64,000 nt of DNA from assembly GCA_963920575.1 (NCBI GenBank), contig OY986969.1, positions 9,111,096-9,175,095 on the forward strand. The letters run 5' to 3'. The DNA is from Narthecium ossifragum. Taxonomy: Eukaryota > Streptophyta > Magnoliopsida > Dioscoreales > Nartheciaceae. The notes under the pieces are model-generated. The model was given only the letters and a program-made list of their open reading frames with translations. It made no database searches and was not told the DNA's origin. Shown in pieces: positions 34,488-44,093 of this stretch (its first letter is position 1; every line of letters begins with the position of its first letter). Both the position numbers and the translations under genes were made by a program.

Positions 34488-34781
34488 GATCGATCTTTGC
34501 CTAAGAAAAGATCGATCTTTTAAGTAACAGTGAGCTTCCCTCACTGTCGAGCCAAAGAAGATCGATCCTTCCTCCCAGGAAGATCGATCTTTCTCGAGAC
34601 AGAGGGCACCCTTCTTGTCGCGCCAAGAAAGATCGATCCCTCCTCCCAGGAAGATCAATCTTCCTCGCGACGAAGGATAACCATGCTACCCAAGACTCAG
34701 GATCTATCTTCTCCAAGCAGAGGATTGATCCTTCATCAGGCGCAACATGGCCAACCCCGAGGGATCGATCAAGGATCGATC
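34488..34781. repeat. GATCGATC pairs spaced 22 bp, element 2 LTR
   Basis: Words start at 34488/34510, 34560/34582, 34631/34653 and 34701/34723, every pair exactly 22 bp apart, with pairs recurring every 70-72 bp. A last pair at 34763/34774 is 11 bp apart. Flanking bases extend the pairing (for example CTTCC before and GGAAG after). Confidence 0.9.
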
Positions 34782-35150
34782 CTGGGTTCTCCGGCGTCCT
34801 TCCGGCAAGAAATACCGTCGGAGGAGACATCCAAACTTAACGAAACTCTGGGATATGATAGATCAAGATCCCACGAGTCCAAAACCGGTGAAAACACGAG
34901 AAACAAACATGCATATAGAGAGAACTAAGCAAAAGAACACAAACAAACCGGAAACTCCAAAAACCCGGAATAAAAGTAGGTAGGAATCCCTATCGGAGCA
35001 AGAGCAGCTTAAATCCAAGCAGCTAGGCCTTGGATCGTCCTCGAATACCTTCAAAAATTGCAAGATCTGAGCTCAGATCTCCGGATTTCAAAAGGGATTC
35101 AAGGAAGAAAGTCTCGTCTGCTTCATAGGCAAACGAACCGACTTATGAAT

Positions 35151-35271
35151 GATCGATCTTCCCCTAGGCGAAGATCGATCCTTCATGACGATCAGAACTT
35201 GACATTCTGGCACAAGAAGATCGATCTCTTAGCTAGAGAAGATCGATCTCTTAGCTAGAGAAGATCGATCC
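35151..35271. repeat. Second GATCGATC array, element 2 LTR
   Basis: Words at 35151/35173 and at 35219, 35241 and 35263, all 22 bp apart within a group. It lies upstream, on the minus strand, of the position corresponding to the TTTATAG box of the sister LTR. Confidence 0.9.
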
Positions 35272-35482
35272 TTTTAGTGCTGAGAGCTAAACTTAGGTAA
35301 GAACTCAAGCCTAAGTCCGGATCTTTCGATCCCGGGTCCCACGAACCGTTCTAACCAAACATTACCACAAACACGGTCAGTGTGTGCACACGCGGGTGTG
35401 AAACAAGCCGACAAGACGCAATTTACCAAATTGCCCTTACAATCCACGACGAGCCACAGGAGTAGAGGGACGGATCCTCACA

Positions 35483-35966
35483 CCTGAGGACCAAATGCTC
35501 AATTGGTTTCCAGAGGAGACAGAGAGAGAGAGGAGGGAAGAGAGGGAGAGAGAGATAGAAGGAGGCCGTTGTTCTTGACGTGGAAAAGGAGGCTGAAGAT
35601 GGAGAAGGGGAGGAGAGAGCTCTCGCAGCGATAACCGCACGACCCCCTGGACCATGATGGAGTAGGAGGTCTTCTGGATCCGATGATCGGTGTGGCGGCG
35701 ACGCTGATCTTGGGCGCGATGATGGGGATATGCGTGGTGTACATGGATCCGATGACATTGGCGATTCCATAGATAGAGAAGTTGGAGTTGATGGAGAACT
35801 CCACGTCCCACCATCCGAACCCCACCTTCCACATAAATAACCGCACGCATAACTGTTTTCATTACTGAGGGACATAAGCCATGTGGGCCTCCAAGTAGGA
35901 CTCCACGTAGGACAACAGGTGACAGTAGGACAGTTTAATAACTGTCACCTGATCTTATAAGGTAGA
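35483..35966 (-). other. 5' part of Helitron, gene-like leader
   Basis: Continues the Helitron beyond element 2. The minus strand has overlapping open frames (35437-35875) with coding-like GC content and a long CT-rich stretch (35510-35570) resembling a 5' UTR just before the exon at 17652. An inverted repeat ACAGGTGACAG...CTGTCACCTG lies near 35920-35955. No family is recognised. Confidence 0.35.
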
Positions 35967-36782
35967 TCATTTACTGATACAAAATTGATCCTAAAAAAAA
36001 AGACATCGGTACAAAGCTATCAAAACCATCAAAGAGGGAAATTATACATTTAGCATAATCCACGAAGGATGTTTATATACAAAAACAACCAAAAGTATAA
36101 TAGAGCCTTCAGAAACCTCAAACGTCTCCAAAAGTCGATGCACTGCCAAAAGCTGATCCGGTAGGAGCTATGGAAGCACTAGTGCCTGCACTTACAACGC
36201 ATCCCGGGTAGGAGTGAGCGATAAGCTCAGCATGGCTTTATTGTACGACACTCACAAGAAAGAAAACTACAAACTGTGTCGTCTCTCTCTGCCAAACCTA
36301 AAGCGTAAGCAAATATGTCAGAATATAAGTGAACAACCAAGACGAGGATCACTGTCGCGCCCCGACCCGCGTAGGCCCAATCGGGTCGGGCGACACGAAC
36401 CGGAACCTAACCTACTACGAAAATTTTGGCGAGGTTTCCCTCTAATCATAGTGGTCTCCCTAGCAATTCATAATCATCATGTATTATATAAACAATCAGA
36501 AACCTCAAAGACTGAAACTGAATATATACAAATCCTCAACAGAGTAAAAGTTATACAAAATCTCTCCCGTAAGAGGCTAACTAAACAAAGGGTAGAACTG
36601 ACGATCACCGCACCTCAAGCACCGCCAGACGCCGTCACGTCACCAAACACCGGCCCGATAGGGGCGACCGAAGAAGAGTTAGTGCCAGCACCTGCAAAAC
36701 GCAGCCCGGGTAGGAGTGAGTACTAAGCTCAGCAGGGACACTACACTACGACACTCACAAGGGAGGGGAACACAACAGTATC

Positions 36783-37148
36783 TGTGAGGCCCGCTGGGTC
36801 TACCGTTCGACAAGATGCCTGCGCCTGGAGGGCGAGGCTGAGTCGGGTAGCCGGGTAAGCAATCCTACAACGCCTGGGTATGGTCCGGGGTTCGATATAA
36901 GTATATAGTAAGCCCTTAATAGACACAACGTGTTTTAAAGCCGTGCTGGCAGTGATCCGCCAGAAAACCCCAAGGTTAAGCGTGCTTGCCTTGGAGTAGT
37001 CCCAGGACGGGTGACATACTGGGAAGTTTTTCCAGATTTTTGCGGTGAGCCAAAAGCGGACAATATTGTGTCGGGATGGACCCTCAGGTGGATCCTGGTC
37101 GGACCGGGAGCCCGGGGTCGGGGCCCAGTGGAGGGCCGAGGCGTTACA
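36783..37148 (+). mobile_element. Cassandra 5' LTR
   Basis: TGTGAGGCCCGCTGGG to GGCGTTACA. It contains the 5S-like core at 36943-37027. Confidence 0.9.
36943..37027 (+). other. 5S rRNA-like segment of Cassandra 5' LTR
   Basis: GTTAAGCGTGCTTG and GGGTGACATACTGGGAAGT match the internal promoter boxes of plant 5S rRNA, which in Cassandra are thought to drive Pol III transcription. Box C here carries ACAT where the sister copies have ACCT. Confidence 0.8.
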
Positions 37149-37151
37149 GTA

Positions 37152-37166
37152 TGGTATCAGAGCCGG
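37152..37166 (+). other. Cassandra primer-binding site, tRNA-iMet
   Basis: TGGTATCAGAGCCGG, three bases after the 5' LTR. Confidence 0.92.
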
Positions 37167-37186
37167 TTCCCAGTCGAAAATTGTGT

Positions 37187-37219
37187 CAGCGAGGACGCTG
37201 GGCCTCCAAGGGGGGTGGA
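37187..37219 (+). promoter_or_regulatory. Cassandra hairpin and polypurine tract
   Basis: CAGCG-AGGA-CGCTG (37187-37200) is a perfect 5-bp stem with an AGGA loop. Seven bases later comes the purine run AAGGGGGGTGGA next to the 3' LTR at 37221. Confidence 0.8.
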
Positions 37220-37620
37220 TTGTGAGGCCCGCTGGGTTTACCGTTGGACAAGATGGCTGATGAGACGTGAAAAGTACACAAGTTAACCCCTTAATTTACC
37301 TTTATTAGTCTTCGAGCAAGGTATTCCTAATAATCTTCATAGTATTTTAGGTACAAGAGCCTTCAACAGAAGTTAGATCAACTTTGGAGCGTAAACGAGC
37401 CTATTCGAGCACATTTAGGTACATGGGTCAACTTCAAAGATTAAACTGTACCTTCTCAGGAAGAACCAGATAATGTGCCATATATCATTGGAAAGCTCTG
37501 GAAGTCTAGCTTCTGAAGAATTTTACGGTTCATGATTCCGGGTTTCCTAGATGAAGTTATGGCATTTTTCATACCAATGCGCAGTGCTGAATGGCAAAAG
37601 AGATAATATGCAGAAAAGAA

Positions 37621-37784
37621 GATCGATCCTCACTATGGGAAGGATCGATCCCTTTTGCACATTTTCCAGTGACAGAACGCAACATTCTTTAGGATCGATC
37701 CTTATCTACTGAAGGATCGATCTTCGTCGGTGCGCAGCCAGAACTCAAGAGGAGGATCGATCCTTTACCCTATAAGGATCGATC
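37621..37784. repeat. Three GATCGATC pairs in family C U3
   Basis: Starts 37621/37643, 37693/37715 and 37755/37777, each pair exactly 22 bp apart. The full word is usually AAGGATCGATCCTT. The array ends 65 bp before the TATA box. The 3' LTR has the same array at 42800-42963. Confidence 0.92.
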
Positions 37785-37848
37785 CTTTTGTGCCAGCCGA
37801 GCAAAATCAATGGTCCAGATCTAATCCGAGTGGGGGATGCTTGGAGGC

Positions 37849-37857
37849 TATAAATAG
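37849..37857 (+). promoter_or_regulatory. TATA box of family C 5' LTR
   Basis: TATAAATAG, preceded by the palindrome array and followed by a G-rich leader. The 3' LTR copy is at 43028-43036. Confidence 0.7.
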
Positions 37858-38920
37858 ACCCCTTTTGGGGGATTTTGGGATTCTTTTGGGCAAGAAGAGG
37901 CTAAGGAAAGGGGCAACCCCCTTGGGCAAGGAAGGGAGCTCTCATCCAAGAGGGAGGAGATTGATGAAGAAGAGGAGGATCCATCTCTTCTCCATGGCTT
38001 CTCCATCGAAGATGAGTAGCTAATCTATTTACCTACTGGAATACCATGATGTTTTAGATTTTTATTTGTAGTTTTCTTTGGATTTGGATGTTGTAATCCT
38101 TATGAGACAAGATTGTATGGATTTATTCTTCATTTCTATATCTTTGTAGTGGGATTCTAATGTTGGATGGATGGATTCTTTGGTTTGCATAAGCTAGAAC
38201 CTTGTGCCCAATAGGTGTTTGTTGATATTCCCCAATGAGTAGGTTGTGCTAGAACCATGACCACTTGTGTTAAAGGGAGTCTTGGCTCTAGGTTAGGGAC
38301 TTGGTTGTGCTAGAACCACTCCAATCCACATCTAACCTAGCATCTATCCTATCTTTTGTAGTGTTTTGGATTCGAGATGCTAGAACCACCTCGATCCATT
38401 ACCATATTTCATACAACCCGATTCCTTGCGACGAGATGATCCTAACCCGACCTCTTGTTGGCGATGATTGAAGCTAATCCCTCGATTTTCGACTTTCTAG
38501 CATACACCTAGTGCGACGGATAGTCCTTATCCGGTTATTCGTTAGCGACGACCTTTGTTAGCCACAAGGTAGTCGATATTGTAGTGTCTCGATAGGATTT
38601 CATATCTTGATTCATTAGAAAGCTATGATTGAGCCTAATCCGGATTGGGATTCCCTAGGACCTCTCTCTATCCATTGAATCATTTACATGCTTTCTTAGT
38701 TTTCATATCCTAAAACCCAAAACCATTTCTTTTATTATCTTTGTAGGAACACTTAGATTGAGGTAAGTAGTTTAATTGTTTCCTTACGCATTCCCTGTGG
38801 ATTCGACTCGGACTCACCGCTAGCTACCCCCAAAGGTAGTTAGTTAGGAGTTTGATTATAAATTTCTAATTTTGATCGGGCGCGTTAAGCCGCGATACTT
38901 TTCACGTCCCATCAAGATTT

Positions 38921-38937
38921 TGGCGCCGTTGCCGGGG
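38921..38937 (+). other. Primer-binding site, tRNA-Asp
   Basis: TGGCGCCGTTGCCGGGG, a perfect complement of the plant tRNA-Asp 3' end, six bases after the LTR. Confidence 0.92.
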
Positions 38938-39208
38938 AGTGCTATCGGAAATGATTGAAGTGCTTTGCTTAATCTAGTGTTTCTTGTAAATATCTTCAAT
39001 TTTAAATTTTGTTTCATATCTTAAAAAAAAAGAAAAAGAGAGAGAGAGATAGTTGTACTTACAATTGCTATATTTTTGTGTTGATAGGAGACGCTTTCGG
39101 CAAGACTTCGACGATCAAGATTAGCGACGGACGTCTCGTGCTTGGACCGGCCCATTGTAAAGTATTTCTACCTTTTGGCTTGGTCTTTGTTTATGTGATT
39201 TTTTATAC

Positions 39209-40920
39209 ATGGCCGATGAATATATGCCACCTGGTGCCGCATTGAACGATTATTTGTTACCACATAATTATGCATCCGCTTATGTTAACGATACATATGA
39301 TTTCTCCAACCCGGCATATGATTTGCATTCATACACCTATGATCCGGATTCGAGTAATCATCCATACTCTTGTTGGATACCCCAAGGTTACTATCTACCT
39401 AATGTTCAACCACAAGGTTCGAGCATACCGGACCAAAGTTTTGCACCTAGCTCTACATCGCCCTATCTTTGTCAAACACAATACCCACCACCCCAACATT
39501 GGCACGAGCCCTCCAGTTCTTTCGAACCACAAGCACAAATAGATCCATCTTTGGATGAAAGGATCCTTAAAGCTCTAGAGGCATTTGAAGCACAAAACCA
39601 ACTTATACATTCCCACTCACAATCATTAGCCAATATTGAAGTCCAAGTTGGACAACTAGCTTCCTTGATCTATTCATATTATGATGAGGTTGATGGTTGT
39701 GTGAGTGAGGATTGCCTTCTAATTTTAGTGATGATGCTTGTAATACCTATCTTACCAATGTTAGTGATACATGCAACTATGAGGTTCCTAATGAGGGTTC
39801 GCTCGTTCATGATAATTTGAATGATGTTTTGCCGGTGCGTGATGATATTATTGATGATGTTTTGCCGGTATATGTTGATTTTGTGAATGAGTCGAAGCCT
39901 CCGATTTTTGTTAATCTTGACATTGATGAGAATGATGAATGCATGCATGATTTGGTACCTCCCATGTGTCATGATAATGTTCTTAATGATATGATTTCCA
40001 ATCATATTGAGATTTCATGGGATATTACGATGCCGGTTTATGAAGGCTTCCTCAAGGACACACCTAAGATTGAGGATGAATCATTTGATATTAATGTGCC
40101 GGTTTATGAAGCTTTTCATGAGGATATACTTGATTTTGATAATGATTCATGCGATATTGTGTCGCCGGTTTATGAAGGTTTTCATGAGCATATATCTGAT
40201 TTTGAGGAGGATGATTCTTATGATATTGATGTACCGGTTCACGAAACTTTTTATGAGGGCTTACCTATTCTTGATGCATTGAATGACAATGATAACTTAC
40301 CAATTTTTGATGATTATGGGGATGATGGTGTTTGCAATGATACGTTGCCGATTTTTGACGTGTCGGATGAGAATGATGTTCTGCCTTGTTCAAATGATCA
40401 TGAAGACTCTAATGATATTTGCGAGAGCTTTTATAGGAAGCCTCAAATTGAGCCTCTACCTTCCATATCATCCACACTAGTTGAACATTTTGAGGGGCCG
40501 GGCCTTGTTTCAATTGAAGACCATGCCAATTTTCCACGTTATTTCATCAAGGACCTTATTGAGACTCCTCACCCTTCAAGTACTTTGTTCGCTAAGGGCA
40601 ATCCCTATTTCTTTGATGAAACTTGTTTGCATGAATTCAACTTTCTTCGGACCATGTATTTCTTTACCTTGAACCATCGGCCACCAAAAGCCGATTTTAA
40701 GATGGCCCCATTTATTACAATACATGGCTTGAAGGGTAGTAATTGGCCAATGACTGATGCTTTGCATGATTTCGTTGCCAATGATGCTTCATTCTTCTTT
40801 GATAAATCATGTTTGTATGTCTTTTCCATTCTTCAATCCATGTATTTCTTTACGTGGAACTATCGGCCACCCAAATTCAATTGTGTTGTACATAGCATAA
40901 CGTCAGGCAGAAGACGGTAA
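39209..40920 (+). pseudogene. Gag-derived ORF fused to acidic repeats (family C)
   Basis: Starts MADEYMPPGAALNDYLL and runs Tyr/Pro/Ser-rich to a helix ending SLANIEVQVGQLASLI, which matches the conserved C-terminal signature of Athila/Tat gag (L-E-x-Q-[VM]-G-Q-[LI]-A). A frameshift near 39712-39720 moves into a second open frame (to 40920), so about 570 codons in all. The second part has three or four acidic units of roughly 26-30 residues built on PVYEGF or PVYEAF followed by Asp/Glu-rich text. Then come two copies of a unit containing MYFFT.N.RPPK (residues around 40645-40690 and 40840-40880). No zinc knuckle, protease or RT. The function of the acidic part is unknown; it may mimic or bind a partner's Gag. 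Confidence 0.7.
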
Positions 40921-40931
40921 AATAAGCGCTT

Positions 40932-40949
40932 GTTGGGAGGCAACCCAAC
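40932..40949 (+). promoter_or_regulatory. Conserved hairpin after the ORF
   Basis: GTTGGG-AGGCAA-CCCAAC, a 6-bp perfect stem, 11 bases after the stop codon. An equivalent with a changed but paired stem lies at 60808-60823. Confidence 0.75.
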
Positions 40950-41245
40950 ATTTCCATGCTTCTTTGATTGTTTACTTGCTTTCTTGCATGCTTGATTGTT
41001 TTGTTTTTATTTTTGGCATGTTTACTTGGTTCCAATGAGTGTTTTCATGCATCCGGTACGTGAGTTTTGGCCTTGGTATGTTTAGATCTTTGTACGATGT
41101 TAGGCCAAGACGATGATGTTTGTACTCTTGCTTTTATTGGACTAACCCTTGGTCATATTTCATATCTTCTTTGCATTTGGCCAAGGTTACCTTCACATGG
41201 ATGCTTTGAAGCACATCAGGTTATCTCTTCCCTTTTACCCTTCAT

Positions 41246-41281
41246 ATGTGCTTGAGGACAACCACATTTAAGTTGGGGGGT
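41246..41281 (+). promoter_or_regulatory. Internal hairpin and polypurine-like run
   Basis: ATGTGCTTG-AGGA-CAACCACAT (one C/C mismatch in nine pairs), two bases, then AAGTTGGGGGGTA. It repeats the design of the 3' polypurine tract, about 1.15 kb upstream of it. Confidence 0.7.
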
Positions 41282-41649
41282 ACATTTGCATGCTCGATAA
41301 CCTGTGTACCTTCACTTAATTTGTCAATTTACTTGCATTGATGACTATGTGAAATTATTTTTGTCTTAGATGCTTGTCTTAGAGAACTATTGCACGGATT
41401 TTCTTGATTTTCATGTCTTATAAAAACTTGTGAATCATTGGATAAATGACATTTTTCTTTTACTTCAATTCGGCTTGGCACATTGTAAGGCTAATTGAGG
41501 TCCCAATCACCTGCGCACTCGCACTTGTATGAAGGATTGAGTGATTATCTTGAGTAGGGACCTAGATAGATTGAGATTCTGAAGCATATTCATGATCAAT
41601 TGATGTGACTTATAGTTGTGTTAAAAAATTTTCGTTGACTAGCCTTGAT

Positions 41650-41975
41650 TCGTAGCCTTCTAGGTTCGGGTAATTAAGTCTGTGGGGTGTTTTACACCTA
41701 ATGCCCTAAAGCCGCCTGGCTTGGGAGTCATTGACCCAATACTCGCTACATGGACCTAGTAGAAAACTTAAGGGATCAAGGCACTGCACAGTCACGCTAG
41801 TTGAATAAAAGCATAATGGTCATTAGTTGTGATTCGTGGCCTTCAAGGTTCGGGAGATTAAGCCTAAGGGGTGCTTTTACACCTAGTGCCCAAAAACCAT
41901 ATGGTTTGGGAGTCACTGGCCTAAATCCTGTTACATGGACCTAGTAGAAAGCCTAAGGGATCATGACATTGCACA
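41650..41975. repeat. Internal duplication of about 180 bp
   Basis: The block running from GATTCGTAGCCTTCTAGGTTCGG to CATGGACCTAGTAGAAA-type text occurs twice (from about 41648 and 41829). Each copy has a small hairpin with changed stems: AGCC-GCCT-GGCT in the first, AACC-ATAT-GGTT in the second. Confidence 0.7.
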
Positions 41976-42398
41976 ACCACATGCTCTATTCCTCGAAAAA
42001 AAAGAAAGAGAGAAAAGAAAAGAAAAAAATATGATTAGTGTTGAATAAAACATGTCACATGTTCAATTGATTTGAATTGCTAAGGATGATTGATCTTGAT
42101 TGGCTCCCTACTTAGATGATGATTACAAGACCCCGATTACTTGGTTGCTCCTTTCACGACACGTGATTGTTCAATTAGATCTTAATTGTGTCAAGTGCTT
42201 TGAAGTCTTGGAACTATATCATTTATATTCTTATTCATTTGCTTTTTACTTGGCCATGACTTGAGAGATAAAATTCGTGTATGGAAATCTACTTTGAGCA
42301 TCGGAGTTGAGAATTGATTGCATATGAATCAATGCATTGTATTTTGACAAATTAGTGGTTTTGGTTGTTTGTTTGTTTGTGTGTTTCTTTCTTTTTGG

Positions 42399-42436
42399 CT
42401 TTGCTCGAGGACGAGCAAAGTGTAAGTTGGGGGGTG
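42399..42436 (+). promoter_or_regulatory. Hairpin and polypurine tract of family C
   Basis: CTTTGCTCG-AGGA-CGAGCAAAG (42399-42420) is a perfect 9-bp stem. Three bases later AAGTTGGGGGGTG primes plus-strand synthesis and abuts the 3' LTR at 42437. Confidence 0.9.
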
Positions 42437-44093
42437 TGATGAGACGTGAAAAGTACACAAGTTAACCCCTTAATTTACCTTTATTAGTCTTCGAGCAAGG
42501 TATTCCTAATAATCTTCATGGTATTTTAGGTACAAGAGCCTTCAACAGAAGTTAGATCAACTTTGGAGCGTAAACGAGCCTATTCGAGCACATTTAGGTA
42601 CATGCGTCAACTTCAAAGATTAAACTGTACCTTCTCAGGAAGAACCAGATAATGTGCCATATATCATTGGAAAGCTCTGGAAGTCTAGCTTCTGAAGAAT
42701 TTTACGGTTCATGATTCCGGGTTTCCAAGATGAAGTTATGGCATTTTTCGTACCAATGCGCAGTGCTGAATGGCAAAAGAGATAATATGCAGAAAAGAAG
42801 ATCGATCCTCACTATGGGAAGGATCGATCCCTTTTGCATATTTTCCAGTGACAGAACGCAACATTCTCTAGGATCGATCCTTATCTACTGAAAGATCGAT
42901 CTTCGTCGGGGCGCAGCCAGAACTCAAGAGGAGGATCGATCCTTTACCCTATAAGGATCGATCCTTTTGTGCCAGCCGAGCAAAATCAATAGTCCAGATC
43001 TAATCCGAGTGGGGGATGCTTGGAGGCTATAAATAGACCCCTTTTGGGGGATTTTGGGATTCTTTTGGGCAAGAAGAGGCTAAGGAAAGGGGCAACCCCC
43101 TTGGGCAAGGAAGGGAGCTCTCATCCAAGAGGGAGGAGATTGATGAAGAAGAGGAGGATCCATCTCTTCTCCATGGCTTCTCCATCGAAGATGAGTAGCT
43201 AATCTATTTACCTAGTGGAATACCATGATGTTTTAGATTTTTATTTGTAGTTTTCTTTGGATTTGGATGTTGTAATCCTTATGAGACGAGATTGTATGGA
43301 TTTATTCTTCATTTCTATATCTTTGTAGTGGGATTCTAATGTTGGATGGATGGATTCTTTGGTTTGCATAAGCTAGAACCTTGTGCCCAATAGGTGTTTG
43401 TTGATATTCCCCAATGAGTAGGTTGTGCTAGAACCATGACCACTTGTGTTAAAGGGAGTCTTGGCTCTAGGTTAGGGACTTGGTTGTGCTAGAACCACTC
43501 CAATCCACATCTAACCTAGCATCTATCCTATCTTTTGTAGTGTTTTGGATTCGAGATGCTAGAACCACCTCGATCCATTACCATATTTCATACAACCCGA
43601 TTCCTTGCGACGAGATGATCCTAACCCGACCTCTTGTTGGCGATGATTGAAGCTAATCCCTCGATTTTCGACTTTCTAGCATACACCTAGTGCGACGGAT
43701 AGTCCTTATCCGGTTATTCGTTAGCGACGACCTTTGTTAGCCACAAGGTAGTCGATATTGTAGTGTCTCGATAGGATTTCATATCTTGATTCATTAGAAA
43801 GCTATGATTGAGCCTAATCCGGATTGGGATTCCCTAGGACCTCTCTCTATCCATTGAATCATTTACATGCTTTCTTAGTTTTCATATCCTAAAACCCAAA
43901 ACCATTTCTTTTATTATCTTTGTAGGAACACTTAGATTGAGGTAAGTAGTTTAATTGTTTCCTTACGCATTCCCTGTGGATTCGACTCGGACTCACCGCT
44001 AGATAGCCCCAAAGGTAGTTAGTTAGGAGTTTGATTATAAATTTCTAATTTTGATCGGGCGCGTTAAGCCGCGATACTTTTCACGTCCCATCA
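42437..44093 (+). mobile_element. Family C 3' LTR
   Basis: 1657 bp, colinear with the 5' LTR. It contains the palindrome array and TATA box (43028-43036). Confidence 0.93.

Larger units (their letters stand above)
17675..35482 (-). mobile_element. Family T (Tekay-like chromovirus) element 2
   Basis: A perfect TSD CCTGA (17670-17674 and 35483-35487) brackets two LTRs in minus orientation. It has an initiator-Met primer site, gag, protease, a truncated pol and a chromodomain. The RT core is deleted and integrase has lost catalytic residues, so it is defective. Nested within it are element 1 (19530-29604), a hAT MITE (32799-33175) and a Cassandra solo LTR (33972-34337). Confidence 0.93.
33365..35482 (-). 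mobile_element. 5' LTR of element 2
   Basis: TGTCGCGCCCCGACCC to GATCCTCACA. Without the Cassandra solo LTR it is about 1.75 kb. It keeps a segment (34450-34830) that the 3' LTR has lost and lacks one that the 3' LTR keeps. It holds two palindrome arrays. Confidence 0.9.
16809..35966 (-). mobile_element. Non-autonomous Helitron with gene-like exon
   Basis: On the minus strand it starts TCTACCTTATAAG (35966) after host A/T and ends ...CTAG (16812-16809) before host T. A GC-rich hairpin lies 8 bases before the CTAG (16821-16835). Host LTR4 sequence is continuous across the junction: host A at 16808 joins T at 35967, as judged by homology to the reverse complement of 14640-14690. No TSD is expected or seen. 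Removing the nested retroelement (17675-35482 plus its TSD) leaves about 1345 bp. No Rep/helicase is present. Confidence 0.72.
37258..38914 (+). mobile_element. Family C 5' LTR
   Basis: TGATGAGACGTGAAAAG to CACGTCCCATCA. By eye I count 13 substitutions and no indel against the 3' LTR. Confidence 0.93.
37258..44093 (+). mobile_element. Young non-autonomous Tat/Athila-like element, family C
   Basis: Two LTRs of exactly 1657 bp, a tRNA-Asp primer site, one frameshifted gag-derived ORF and a polypurine tract. The TSD is ATGGC (37253-37257) and ATGCC (44094-44098), 4/5, where the uninterrupted sister LTR has ATGCC. No protease, RT or integrase is present, so it depends on a partner element. Confidence 0.93.

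Noticed and set aside
35499..35846. V-ATPase proteolipid-like fragment (minus frame with SIYGIANVIGSMYTTH)
   Set aside because: Similarity was only a few residues and broke frame; I could not align the membrane helices.
36943..37027. True 5S rRNA gene
   Set aside because: It lies within matching 366-bp Cassandra LTRs and only the internal promoter part resembles 5S.
38990..39050. Promoter or microsatellite of interest (AAAAAGAAAAAGAGAGAGAGAG)
   Set aside because: Simple-sequence run in the family C leader; no further signal.
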